Origin: Clonostachys chloroleuca
Taxonomy: Eukaryota > Ascomycota > Sordariomycetes > Hypocreales > Bionectriaceae
NCBI GenBank assembly: GCA_037952775.1
Contig: JBANAY010000003.1
Location: 6,386,001 to 6,450,000 of the forward strand
Length of the DNA stretch: 64,000 bases
Direction of reading: 5' to 3'
In this document: in pieces, positions 51,637 to 63,400 of the stretch
Numbering within the stretch: the first letter of the stretch is position 1
How the letters are laid out: each line of letters opens with the position of its first letter
The notes under the pieces: model-generated
Databases searched by the model: none
What the model was told of the DNA's origin: nothing
What the model saw: the letters and a program-made list of their open reading frames with translations, nothing else
Translations under genes and position numbers: made by a program

Positions 51637-52748
51637 ATGTCTTTAGCTTTAGCCCACCTGAGAAGCGCCATTAGCCAATCGTTTCCTCCCAGGGCCATCT
51701 TTACTGAGAAAGATGTTCCGGACTTGCAAGGAAAGGTATTTTTCTTCGAAATCTGACATTAGCCAGTCAGTTGCTAATTAAGACGTCTAGGTTTGCATCG
51801 TCACAGGCTCCAATACTGGCGTAGGCAAGGAGATTGCACAAATCCTCTACGCAAAGAACGCCAAGGTGTACCTTGCCGCACGCTCAGAGGAGAAGACGCG
51901 CAAGGCAATTGATGACATCAAGGCGGCATCTCCAAATACCATCAAGGGTCAGATGGAGTATCTGCACCTTGACCTCGCCGATCTCTCTGCTGTGAGGAGC
52001 GCCTCGGAGGAATTCCTGAGCAAGGAATCGCAGCTTCATCTCCTCTTCAATAACGCAGGTCTAGGTTACCCTGAGAAGGGGCTCCAGACTGCTCAAGGAC
52101 ACGAGTTACAGCTTGGTGTGAACTGCGTCGGGCCTTTCCTCTTCACACAGCGCCTGACGCCTACTATTGTCTCAACTGCTCGCAATTCCCCAAAAGATAG
52201 CGTGCGTGTTATTTGGGCTTCGTCATCGGCGACTGAGGGCTACGCTGTCAACGGAAACTGGATGGATTATATCGAACATCCCGAGAAGAAGTCGTCCTTC
52301 GAGCTCTATGCCACTAGTAAAATGGGCAACTACTTCTACGGTGCCGAGTATGCGGCCCGCCACAAAGCAGATGGAGTTATTTCTGTATCGCTGAATCCCG
52401 GTCATCTTGACTCGGACTTCTGGCGATCGACAGGTCGGTTCTTGAACTGGCTCCTCCGGGTTACTGTCCTTTATCCGTCCGTGTATGGTGCATACACCAA
52501 CATTTTCTCCGCATTATCTCCCCAAGTGACATCAGAAAGGAGCGGTAGCTTTGGTAAGTCGCACTTCAATTTTCTTAATTTATAACACTCGAGGCTAACA
52601 TATCACCTTTTCAGTGGCCCCTTGGGGTAGATTGTGGCAAGTGACTCCCGACAAGGCCAATGCAGTGAAGCCAAAGAAGGCCGGTGGGCTCGGCGTATCG
52701 CAGACATTCTGGGAATGGTCAGAGGCCCAGGTAAAGGATTACATGTGA
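51637..52748 (+). CDS. Short-chain dehydrogenase/reductase (retinol-dehydrogenase/WWOX-like)
   Basis: Three exons (51637-51735, 51791-52553, 52615-52748) encode 331 aa. Seen: cofactor motif VTGSNTGVGKE, followed by YLAARSEEK (the Arg suggests NADP preference); LHLDLADLS; NNAG; the catalytic Ser in WASSSATEG; and YATSK as the YxxxK motif. The C-terminal PWGR and WEWSEAQVK ending is typical of fungal members of this extended SDR group, many of them in secondary metabolism or unassigned. No membrane segment is certain. Substrate unknown. Confidence 0.9.
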
Positions 52749-53233
52749 GCTTCCTAAGCCTGAGAATGATTTTGGTGCGGATTTAGGCATTTGGAATTTT
52801 CTTGTCATTGTTTTCTTGTTTCTTTTGTTCCAATAGACTCACTTCTTTTCTTACCGGATACTCATCGTTCCGGGATTAATAATGTCCTAGTCGATTGTTA
52901 AAACATTTATTTATTTTGAAATGTGACGTCTATAGCATATGATTTCCTGGAGATCTATCAAACAATACGCTCTCAGGCTGACTGCGGGGTAAGCTTTACT
53001 GCCTAATGAAACCCTGCTGTGGCGAACAAACCTGCATATTGACATGGGTCGCTGAGACTTTGGTAAGTCCATGGGAAAGCCTTATATGCCTCAGAGGGTG
53101 GCTCATTTGAATGACGTAAAGTTACTCGTCTGTTATTTGGGAGCTGAGGTGCCCCCAATTGAGGCAGGAGAGCAAGGCCATTCCGGGGTGGATTTGTTTC
53201 ATCTTAACTTTCAGATATTCGTCTTTGCTCATC
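52749..53233. other. Intergenic region
   Basis: 485 bp; no feature recognised. Confidence 0.4.
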
Positions 53234-54525
53234 ATGGAAGGTCAAGCATCAAGCTGGCAAGAGGTGAGCGGTCCATCCGTCTTCTGGATCCTCCTCACTC
53301 TTAGCATAGCTGCTGCAACTCTGCCGTCCACAAGAAGCAAGATAATGGGCCCCAGCATAAAGTTGGTGCCAGTATCGATCCCCTACGCGCGATGCCATGG
53401 GTTTGTTTCCTCGATGGCATATATGATCTCATCATTCTGGGCCAAACAATTCACTACAACATGTTCAAAAGCGAGGAGGATGATCAACGCGAAGAATAGG
53501 CTGCTCAAGGCGAGCCGAATCTAATCATGGTCAAGCTTGCAATGACTCTCCTTGCGGTCCTGCCTCAGACAATCAAGATCCTGAGCATGCGTGGCATCCC
53601 GGTCTCTCAACTCTGCGCCTGTGTGTTTTTCTTGGCCATCACCACAAGCCTCATCATGGATATCTGGGATCCGACTGCTGAGAATCCTTGTCCGGGAAAA
53701 CCAATACAGGTCGACATGAGGAAAGTCAAGTATATGATAATATGCCTAGCATTTCTCATTCACACGGGCGTGGTCATTTCGGAGCTATGGATATGGTACA
53801 ATATCGCCTGCTTGTTGTCGTTCGAGCCCTCTGCCAATGTCAAAAATCTCAGCAATTGGGTGGGCCTTGCCTGCTGGTTGGGTTTCTTCCTGCAGCTGGT
53901 TGTTTCGGCCATTTATTTCTGCATCTCGAGCCATCGATTTGCCATTTCAAAATATCCTCGCATGGTTCCCCTCCTTGGGATATTCGGGTTCCTCTTCACC
54001 CTGAGAGGGATCGCAAATGTGCCCATCGAAGAAAGGAGTCCTTCTACGCGGCATATCACCCCAATGCCTTTGTGGCTGAAACGAGCAGGTTACTGTACGA
54101 GCCTGATTTATTCTGCGGCAATTGTTAGCGCCATTGCGGCCGTGCTGATTCATGCCCTTGGGATGCTCATCGCTCGAAAGAGAGGAACGATTCAGCAACC
54201 CAGCGGCCAGGATGTAGAGTCAGGAACTGATCAATCGGCGTCCACAGCGGAGTTAAGTGAGTCTGCAAGGCCACAAGAACAAGATGGCGACGACGGCTCC
54301 AAGGTGAGACGGGTAATATCCTCTATTGTGACAGGAATCCAAAGCTTGTCAACATTAGGGCTCCGTATTGACCAATGGCTCTGGGATCTTTTTATTCTAC
54401 CATCAACCTTAAGCTTTTTCGCGTCCTGGACAATTTTCAATTTAATTAGAACTGTGTTGTATTATCTAGTAGTCTTTGATGGAAGCGGAACTTCAAGTCC
54501 GAGCTGGAACAGTGTCCTAGGCTAG
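53234..54525 (+). pseudogene. Broken multi-span fungal membrane protein gene
   Basis: Uncharacterised fungal integral membrane protein family. The longest intact piece (53527-54525, 332 aa) has several TM segments (LAMTLLAVLPQTIKI, ACVFFLAITTSL, YMIICLAFLIHTGVV, LACWLGFFLQLVVSAIYF, and two more before residue 215), an acidic linker and a hydrophobic C-terminus. Upstream, another frame encodes FLDGIYDLIILGQTIHY, the expected preceding segment, but reads into TAG at about 53502 directly before the intact part. The likely first TM (FWILLTLSIAAATLP, after ATG 53234) is in a third frame, so a frame change lies around 53310-53340. One frameshift and one nonsense codon make this a probable pseudogene; a shortened protein from 53527 is possible. 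Confidence 0.62.
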
Positions 54526-55076
54526 GTAGGTCTTCTTCAAGTCGGATCGGGCTATCGAGAGAAAATCATTGTCTCCTAGTTCTGAGTTGATCTAGATACT
54601 ATAAGACACGTCGCTTATGATTTTTATGTATCTAATATCCTTTATTTTTCACTCTTGTCCATGCTTCATCGAGGCGATTATAGTTACTGTCGTTATGAGT
54701 ATGTGGACTCCCAAACCCAATCCCGTGGCTCTAGTTGATGTTTTCGCTCCTATAGCCTCATAGTCTGCATGATCTTCTTTCTATCCGACTTCTTCAGCTC
54801 GGGTCGATCATGATTATGTATGCACTATGCACACATTTGGCACATAAATATATCTACCATGAGGATTTATACAACCTAGCGTTCTTGAGCAGTTCGAAGG
54901 TTACATATTCAATGTAATGTACAACCATACCAGTGAGAGACAGAAGCGCAAGCAAAGCTGTCCAGTCTCCGCGACACGCTCAGCGCCGCCCTAGGCAGAC
55001 GTTGAACAAGAAGCAGCTCTTTGCTAACCCGCGCAAATTAACGTATACTCGATAACAATATCCCAGCTCACCAGCC
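54526..55076. other. Intergenic region
   Basis: 551 bp between convergent genes, AT-rich. Nothing recognised. Confidence 0.4.
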
Positions 55077-56353
55077 CTATAAGCGCTGAAGTAGGTGCAT
55101 CTGGAACTTGATATTTTCCAGGCAGCCAGGAAACACTAGACCCTTGTCTAGCTTGAAGATGCAATTATCCTCTTCGACCAGCTTCTCCCACGCAGGTTCT
55201 TTCTTGTCTTTGACCTTTTCAGTCTTCTGGTGTTCCTCGGGAAATAATACCCGATACATTAGCAAGTGTATAGGGTATTGTCTCTCCTCTGTCCCAGTAC
55301 TGTTGTCCGTAGGTGTGGCCCCGGCACAAGCTCCAGGTTTATCAACGACGAGAAGAAGGCTCCCTTTAGGCGCCGCCGCAGTTATCTTCCGCAAGAAAGC
55401 CGATACTTTAGAGATTGAACTCAAATACATGTCGTTCAGGGTAAAGAAGAGAGTTATCAGTGTTGGATCGGGACCGACCATAGAACCTAGTTCTTCAATG
55501 CCGCAATCAAGTATATCGAGTTGCATAAACTTCCAACTCAGAGCCTGGGGGAAAGCGGAGCGGTGTTTGAGAGTCGTGCCTTGGCGCTAGCATACTTGGA
55601 GAGAGGGCGTGGTGTTATATAGGATTGGTGCATTTTGGAGACGACCTCGGCCCAGTCCGTCGTGTCAACTAGGCAAACACTCAGCATAGCCTTTTCTGAT
55701 ATGGGCCGCTGATCCGAGATGGCCAAATTACCAAGCGCTCCATCAATCTCATGCCCATTTGCGGGCTGTGGCCGTGTAGGCTGTCCTGATGCGTTCACAT
55801 GAGAATTCTTCAGCATTGTGATCAAAGCCACAAGTTCCGCCGCGCCTCGACCAAAGCAAAGGACACTTGACGGGTTATGTTCGACACCACCGGCATCGAA
55901 CCGTTTGACCCATTCGTTATCGCTGTATTCCTTGGCAACCCAAGCCAGAATGTTTGAATATGCTAATGCATGGCTCGGACTCCATCGGATGGTATATCTC
56001 TCCTTGTGCTCTTTGGTGGCAAAGGCTCGCTGGAAATCCCGTTGGTCCAGAGTATCCTTTATCTCCCGTAACGCCGGTTTCATCGCTTCAAAATCATCTA
56101 CTTGGGGAAATGTATCCCGAAAGATATCCAAAATCAGCTGGTGCAAGCTATCTGGAATAATATGTTGCTGGACTTTTGCAGCTGGTGCTGGCGCTGCCGG
56201 AGGAGGCGGGCGTTTCACAGACTTCTTCGTGATGCCAGAGCCTCTCTCATCTGGTCGTCGGGTGGGTGGCGCGATCGGGGCTTTGGATGCGCCGCTGACT
56301 GAGGGCGGCCCATGTTTCGGTTGTGATTGCGCCTGACGTTGATATTTCCTCAT
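55077..56353 (-). CDS. BMT6: 25S rRNA (uridine-N3)-methyltransferase, Bmt6 type, one frameshift
   Basis: Two frames together make a protein of about 425 aa like yeast Bmt6, an SAM-dependent enzyme that methylates a uridine of 25S rRNA in the nucleolus. Seen: Pro/Ala-rich N-terminus; DSLHQLILDIFRDTFPQ; RDFQRAF; RWSPSHALAYSNI; SAM-loop-like VLCFGRGAAELVAL; VDTTDWAEVVSKM with PPLSKYASAKA-like continuation; in the second frame LDILDCGIEELG, TLITLFFTLNDMY, GSLLLVVDKPG and WEKLVEEDN. The break is at about 55548-55552, five C (coding strand) where six would read LSPQALSWKFMQLD. The family is a housekeeping one, so a sequence error is likely. The start is the ATG at 56353. Confidence 0.85.
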
Positions 56354-56622
56354 TGTAGAGTTGTTCAAGCGAAGTGGTCTTTGTCTGTGGTAGTTGTTGA
56401 ATCTCCAGAAACTTGTGTGTGACGGAGGGTTTTTGCTAGTCCCAGATTCTAGCGTTACGATATAAGGATTAGGTAAGCACAGTTTTCAACTACAAAACTG
56501 CATCATCAATCGCAGTCAATTTTGTAATTAAAAATACAACGAAAAGAGAGAAAGCCAAGTAAAGATGCGTAGTTCAACCCACAGTTACCCCCCCATATTA
56601 GGGCCAGGTCCAATCTCTCATT

Positions 56623-57153
56623 TCACGGACCACCGGCTCGGTTTTCCCTTGAAAATGTACAGCACTGCACATCGCTTGGTCCAGGGCATAGACCCCTGGA
56701 GCAGTCAGAAATGTCAGCCGTCAATGGATACAACAGACAACAGAGCTGGAACTAACCTCTTGAAAACGCCCCCAAGACGGGCGCAATATCCCTGTTCTGT
56801 ATTGGAGCAGATCCCGACCGTACAGGCGGTTTGGATACAGCATTTGACATCGGCGATATCTAGTTTGCCCGTTAGAAGGTGTTCCGACTCCCGAGTAAGC
56901 TCTTCAGGACCTAAGGCTCACCATTGGGACACCTGTTGTCTACATACCATTTACCATCATTGGCACAGTTGGCCCTCCTGCGGCATATGCCATTATATGT
57001 CTAGTTTGGAATAAGCATTATCAGATCTTCAAAGTTTGGAAATAATACTTTCAGACTTACAGCTCCTTCAACTGGGTACGTACAATGGTCCCCGATGGCT
57101 CCGATAGAGCTGCCAAGGGGGCAAGCGAAAACACTGGTCGAGGGGGTCTTCAT
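56623..57153 (-). CDS. Small Cys-rich protein, probably secreted, four exons
   Basis: Found by splice reconstruction. Exons 57153-57061, 57000-56922, 56859-56757 and 56695-56623 give 115 aa with 15 Cys. Two repeats of a Cys pattern are seen: DHCTYPVEG...CPNDIADVKCC and GICSNTEQGYC...GLCPGPSDVQCC. The CPGPxxxQCC signature is widespread in small fungal secreted proteins and in N-terminal modules of cell-wall hydrolases. The frame stays open 14 codons upstream of the ATG to a TATAG acceptor-like site (57196), so an earlier exon with a signal peptide may exist; I could not place it. Structural role or effector-like function is speculation. Confidence 0.6.
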
Positions 57154-57917
57154 GGTCAAATCAAATTGAATGTATTGTTCATAGGTCCAGGCCTTCTATA
57201 CAAATGCTCTCGGCCGCTATCCGTTGCCTTGACTTCCATTGTGAGCTAGCTTCAATATTATCAAATCCTCACGGGGCAGGTGAAATCAGGAGCGCCATGT
57301 CCGGTGTTTGATGTCTGGGAAGATCCGATAACCCTATGCCGGACTATTCCCGGTCATGGTTTTGGGTATTATAATCCTGGTGCAGCCGCAAATTTTCATC
57401 GGTGGTTCCTGGAATGCGAAATACGATCTGGGCAGTGGATATTGAGATCCAACATTATTCAACTTTTTTGCTCACCGCATGAGTAGAAACACGTTGTTTT
57501 TATAGAAAATGCGAGAGCTACGAAATATCCAGTTTCGTACCCATGCCGAGGAGCATTCCTATTCATGCGCTACTGCACGATAATGGCAACGATTAGGGCA
57601 CGTCCGGTTGTCTTGAATCGTCGTCTTGTTTTCCTTTCACTTCGGCAACGGAACTTACATGGGGGGCGAAAACGATATGGGATGGTTATACGTTTTGGAT
57701 ACGTCCAAGACTTGACTTTATTAACTAGTGTGCCTGCACCCCTGAATAAAATACAAATCGCGTCGCAAATGTAAATCATATCAAGTCAAAAATACATCAA
57801 CATGGAACAATTACATCATCATCCATATTCACATAGGCATCCATCACTCCTAAGGGTATCGGCTGGAGGACGATTGGAGCGGGAGGTAGAGCCGATCCAA
57901 TCCGATCCTGGCTCGCA
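57154..57917. other. Region upstream of the Cys-rich gene, unresolved
   Basis: 764 bp. It may contain a 5' exon of the Cys-rich gene (a GTGAGG donor lies near 57272). A 68-codon forward frame at 57280-57486 has no recognised motif. Otherwise nothing seen. Confidence 0.35.
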
Positions 57918-59182
57918 TCAATTACGCAGTTGGACGCTGCGGCTGGCAGAACGCGCCATGGCGGGCTTCGGCTCCCTTGCCGAATTCGCAGATACGGAGG
58001 AGGCCTGGGTCGACGAATAGTGTGTGGAAGATGAAGAGCCGGCCGAGGAGGGAGGATTGTGGCCGTAATTACAGTACTCGGTAGGACTAATCTCTATGCC
58101 GCGGACGGATGCGAGCCAGGCAACTGAGTCTCGGGTGCTGGAGAGTCCCACGGATGGTCGCGATCGACGCGATGCCGCGGCAGTAGAGGTGGTCCTGACA
58201 GAGGTGGAGGGCGAAATACCAGTGTCAGCAGAAGCGGGAACAGAAGCAGGTGTTCTGACGCGGGCGGGATGGGTCGAGTAAGGGCCTTGTTTCTGGTCTT
58301 GTCTCTGGCCTTGATTTATGGTAGGACGTCTTACAGGAGCCTGAGCTCCCGCACGGCCAGGGGGAGAAGTGCCGTTGGTAGCAGAGACAGCGGCGACAGT
58401 GGAACCAGTCCTGGTCAAGGTACGGGGAAGAGGGTGAGCAGCCTCAGCAGGAGTGTGAGCATTAGTATTACTGGCGGTATTGGTGGTGGCCACACTGCCG
58501 ACTGAATCGTCTTGGATGGGCGCGTCCGTGATCCTGGGCTCCCAAACCCGCCGCGGCTCAGATTGAGCTGCGGTGTAGCGATGCTCAGTTACCAGGCGCA
58601 CGACGAGGCGCATCTGCTGGTCGATCCTCTGCTTGATAGCATCGCTCCATCCGGTCCTACACGGGTGCTTGATGACGACCTGCTTGATGCGGTTGACGCG
58701 GGATCTGGTGTAGTAGAAGTGCCTGCGCGACCCGGTGCGCAGCAAGCACTCAATGAGCTGCAGGTGTTTGAACACGATGATCCATTTGTCTGTGACGGCG
58801 ATGTAGTTGAGGATGGCGATTAAGACGGCCTCATAGTAATGACTTTGGGAGTGTGAGACATGGCATTCAATTAGGAGGAGAGGAGAACATACTCATGTGT
58901 GAGCTTGGCGACTTGCTGGAAATTCGAAGGAACATTGCGCCAGTTTTGGTTTGCGACAGCGCGCCGCAGGGTCCGTTCAATGTCGTTGGTCAGTTTGTTG
59001 GCCTTCTTGTCGTCTGCTCTACCTCGTGCGTGGAAGAAATCGAACAAGGTCGCAGGGTGATCCTTGTCCTGGCTGTCTGGGCGGATTGTCTCACAGGCGG
59101 GAGGATTGCGCACCCGCCCAAAGATGAATCTAAAGTCCCGCCGGAGCCATGCCAGCAGTCCAGGCGTGGATTCCGTGGCCAT
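57918..59182 (-). CDS. ENTH/ANTH-like domain protein with Ser/Thr-rich tail (404 aa)
   Basis: Two exons (59182-58893, 58842-57918). The intron (GTATGT donor, AAAG acceptor) joins QQVAKLTH and DHYYEAVLIAILNYI. The N-terminal ~190 residues are all-helical with the plan of an ENTH/ANTH/VHS domain: NDIERTLRRAVANQNW, FQQVAKLTHDHYYEAV, KWIIVFKHLQLIECLLRTGS (compare W-x-x-V-x-K-x-L-x-L-L-E-Y-L-L-x-x-G-S in epsins). Basic residues follow (HPCRTGWSDAIKQR). The second half is disordered and rich in Ser, Thr, Ala and Pro. A role in clathrin-linked trafficking would be expected for an epsin relative; the match is remote, so I rate it as a fold-level call. Confidence 0.65.
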
Positions 59183-60405
59183 CAGATGGGAGGTATTAAA
59201 ATGAGTAAAATGAAAATGAATGAAATCGAATTAAATTGGGGGCTTTGCATCAAATGAGCGGTGCGTTGCGTTCAATAAGTCTAAATGAATGTTAGTAATT
59301 GAAGAAGAGAAGAACAGACCGGAAAGGAGCCAACGGAAGAGCGGGCAGTTTTGTCTATGAGAGAGCCTTGGTAGAGCGCTAGCTACCATCCTGACGGCGA
59401 CTCATGCAGGTGACTACACTTACGATGCCGTAAAATGGCCGTAATGGTTGGAAAAATTGCATCGCCCTGGAGCTAGAGAAGAAGACCGCCGCCGGCCGTC
59501 TAAGTACTCACACAAGTCATGGTGCTTGGTCGATACATGATGCAGCCTTGAAAATGGCCGTGGACCTTGCCGTGGTTCCGTTCCTGAATGGCCATCCAAT
59601 CAAATTCCAGCGTCGACCATCTCTCCAGTCTGGTAGCTCCATAATGTCACTCACTTAGTAATCCAGTGATGTGCCTGCTGATGAACTAACCTGTAGCTCT
59701 GCTCCAATGATAACGATTTGATTTCAAATGGAAGACAAGGCGCGTAATGTTACATCGTTAATGGCATCTTGAGATAGATACTAAATGATTCGACTGTGCA
59801 AATAGCATTTCACGTCATATATTATCGCAAAGAGCCGTGCTCAGTTACTTTACTTGGTAAACTGTTCACTACCTTACACGTACATACTCACTTTAACCCA
59901 AACCACCGTGGGCATGGCGCAGACTGCACCATGGTAAAGCTCACCATCTCTCCTTATAACAGTATCCTTTGTTTAAGTGTCACGGAACGTAGTAGTCAAA
60001 GATAATTCGCAGACCAATTCTGCAGACGATGCTCGCAATGATAATCAGGTAGATCAAGCTCACGTACGTTGCTCGCCGTCTACCTGTTGACAGCTATATA
60101 GCTATAGATGCGTAGACCACAAAGAAATACGTATCTACCTGACAACAAGACATCAATTCGATGTGATGTGCACAAAAGCATCTTCTCTGCATTCCCTCTG
60201 AGTGACTTATTTCTTGGATTCCGAATTACTAGAGTCAGACGTAGAGTTTAGGTCCACATTCATCCAAAATATCCCAACTCACTGAGATCGGGGAGGCACA
60301 CGATAGCGGCTGCACCAAGCTAGACGCTGGCTGAAAGGATGTTTTTTAAGATTTCGGAGGCTTATCTACCTATGAACATGAGATCATCATCATATATTTA
60401 CACCA
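59183..60405. other. Intergenic region, no gene seen
   Basis: 1.2 kb, AT-rich in its right half. No open frame with a motif, no RNA gene, no repeat recognised. Confidence 0.4.
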
Positions 60406-63400
60406 TCACTTGACTCGCAATTGCGCTCTCGAGGGAATGTGCAGGTCGTCAATTGGGTCAGTATGCCGAACCGGCCCAAACCCACCACCAAGCAATCCAT
60501 CTAATGCTTCGGTAAAGAACCTTTGGAGGGCAGGGAAGGAATGTATATGCGGCCGGATCTGCTCTAGAATCTTTTCATCCAAGCCACGCCCGAAGCCTGC
60601 CCTTAAGACCTTGACGAGTTTTATACCAGTCCACTTGCCGGGCCGGTTGTACAGCTTGATAGCCTCGAAAAGGCAGATGGCTCCGACTGATTTCGATACC
60701 GTCGTTTTAACCTCCCGGTCGCCGTTGGAACCATCAGCCTCCGAAGATTCCGAGCTTGCGTTCCCTAGCAGATGTTTCTTTGCGAGTTGGAGGACATCGT
60801 ATCGGAGTAGCTCCTCGTAAATCTCGTCATTGTTCCGTTCGGTCGCTAGATCGAGTAGTTCGCGATAGTCTCTCGTCAACCAGGCTCCCTTCTCCAGTAG
60901 CGCATGGACCATATCCAGGCGGTCGAATGAGACTGCTTGGTAGAGAGGGCTCACAAATTTTCCGCCGCACGCGAAGAGTTTCGCCTTGTGCCTCAGTAAA
61001 AGCTTCATTGCATCAAAATGCCCTTCCACGACAGACGCCATCAGCGGGGATCCATACTCGCCACCAGGAGCATTAATATCTGCTGAAGCTTCGATCAATT
61101 GGTGCATCATCGCGATATTCCCCTTGCTCGCCGCGGCTTGTAGTGCCGTGCCATATGTGCTGGATGCCATGTCGACATCCTGGCCCTCATCTATCAAGGA
61201 CCACAGCGCGTCGTAGTTGTTGTCCAGCACCGCTGCCACAAGTTTATCACCGGGCATGACCAGGTTGGTGCCTAGCTCTCTGGCGATCGATTTCTCCTCG
61301 ATCATGTCCCTTCTTGACGACTGGGTGATCTTTGCATAACTCTTGGAACAGAGGAATCGGGTCATGTCCCATGCCCCGGCGGACTTTGGTACCCTCCATT
61401 CCTCGGTATTGGCAACATACGTTTCGGCCACAATATTGAGCGTGTCGCCGTCCTTGATATTGGTGCGGACAGTAACTCGCTGTCTCACCAGTTCGGTCAT
61501 ATCCCATGGAGCGGATTGTTTTCGTCTCCCGTCATAAAAGTGACGCGGGCCGCCTCTCTCGTACAGGTGATCCAGACAGGCTACTGCCTCGGCCGAGAGA
61601 CCAAATATGAGGAACCCACGCGTTTCGCCTTGCTGGCTTGGCTGGATATATGCCAGGCTGTACTGGCGGAGACAAAATCTCGAGTAGCCTGATAGAACCG
61701 CAGGCGTCGCTTGCTGGGCGGCCTCTCTTATCCCATCGTTGATCCTACCCCAGTCGCTTTCTACCGTGCGCAGGCGTCTCCCCTGGCTCGATGAGTAAAT
61801 GCCATTGGGATTGAGGAAATGCTCCGCCTGGGCGCGCAGTACGCTGGGGAACATGAGTGTTCCATACACGAAGAGCGGTCGACTGTACTCGGCGGCTAGA
61901 CGTTGACGCAGTTGTGGTGCTGAGAATCGATTGTTTGCAGCTTCGGATGATTAGCATTCGTGTTTTGTTTTGCTTTTTTAAGAAATTGGGAGCTTGCACC
62001 TACCGAGAAGATATGACGGAACATATGTATTTGGAGGGATGCCCAGCTCTTTACACGCTTTAGTCTGCGCTGCGCTGGCCGAGCCAGGAGCATGAGGCAT
62101 CTCGGCCGTGATGTCGTACGTTCCGCTTGACCGATTTACGCGACTTCTCTGCAAGGCCTTGGACTGGATAACATGTTCTTCTGGAACCCCGGAGAGCCGC
62201 ACACGCTTGATCCTCTTCAACTCGAATCGACCTTCCTCTGGCCTCAGCGTGGCCGTCGCTCTGTCGCCTTGCAGATGGGTCCAGCCAAAGTCGTGTACTA
62301 AGTGCGTGTCGCGCAGATGCTGCCTGAGCTTGTCCATACTGTCGAATACTTGGCGAGAGCCGCTCGAACTGGGATTGCACCCTGGCCATGGACAGAGCGT
62401 TGTTGCTTCTGGAGAGACGAAAGGTCGTGAAGAATGCCTGGTGTCATCTGGCATTCTTGACAGTGATGGAGCTGATATGCCCACATCTTCAGCAGGATCT
62501 CCGGTTTTGCTAACTTGCCTGAGAGGTGGTGGGATCAACTCGGTTACATCCTCCAGAAGATTCCGAGGGTCCTTTGGTGATTTGTTGGAAACTACCAATG
62601 TAGTCTCTCCGTCTTCTACAAGAGGAAAAGCGTAGTTCTTGGCGGCCTTGTCCTCTTCTGCTTTTGCTGGGACGATTACTGGCTCGGTCACGGTGTCACA
62701 GTCCTCCACATCGGTGGCATCTAATGTGTCCGACTCCCAAGTCTCCAAAATTTCAGAGTGCGACAGGTCTGTTTCATACGAGACTGGGTGGTGACCACCT
62801 TGAGGACGTGACCGATCACTGCAGCAGAGGCCATGGTAGGCTCCCTCCAGCTTGAAGATCCTCCGGACCAGGTCACTTGCCGTAAGCCTTTCTTCCTTTT
62901 TAGATCTGCACATGGCTTCCACGACATCAACGAGAATGGCATCCTGCGGGTTCTCGTCGTTCGATAAGATGCCCCGCAGGTATTGCAGCCACGCTTGGAG
63001 GCCTCGCTCGTTTTCATAATAAGCAGTTGACCCAGAACCATTGGTTTTGTCCAGCAGGAACTGGTTGAGGTCCTGCATGGACTTGCCGGCAAGCACAGTC
63101 AACATCTCGACGAAGACACAGCCAAGAGACCATATATCACTTGCACGTGTCCGGGTCTATCAGTTTTGTCAGCTTGTTGACGCGTGGTGAAGGTTTTATA
63201 GCTAATGGGAGTGTCACTTACCCCGATGACCGCCTCGAGGGGCGCATATCTCTTGGAAACGAACTTCATGCTGGGATTTGTGGACGACTCGGCAGTGTCG
63301 TCAACGTCTTCTCTTCTTACTTGCGCAGTTCCAAAATCCGTCAGATACACCTTGCTCTCCTTGACGAGAATATTCTTGGGCTTGATATCCTTGTGCTGCA

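Noticed and set aside
57280..57486. 68-codon forward frame with several Cys and aromatic residues
   Set aside because: No recognised family, lies where a 5' exon of the minus-strand Cys-rich gene may be; not enough to call a gene.
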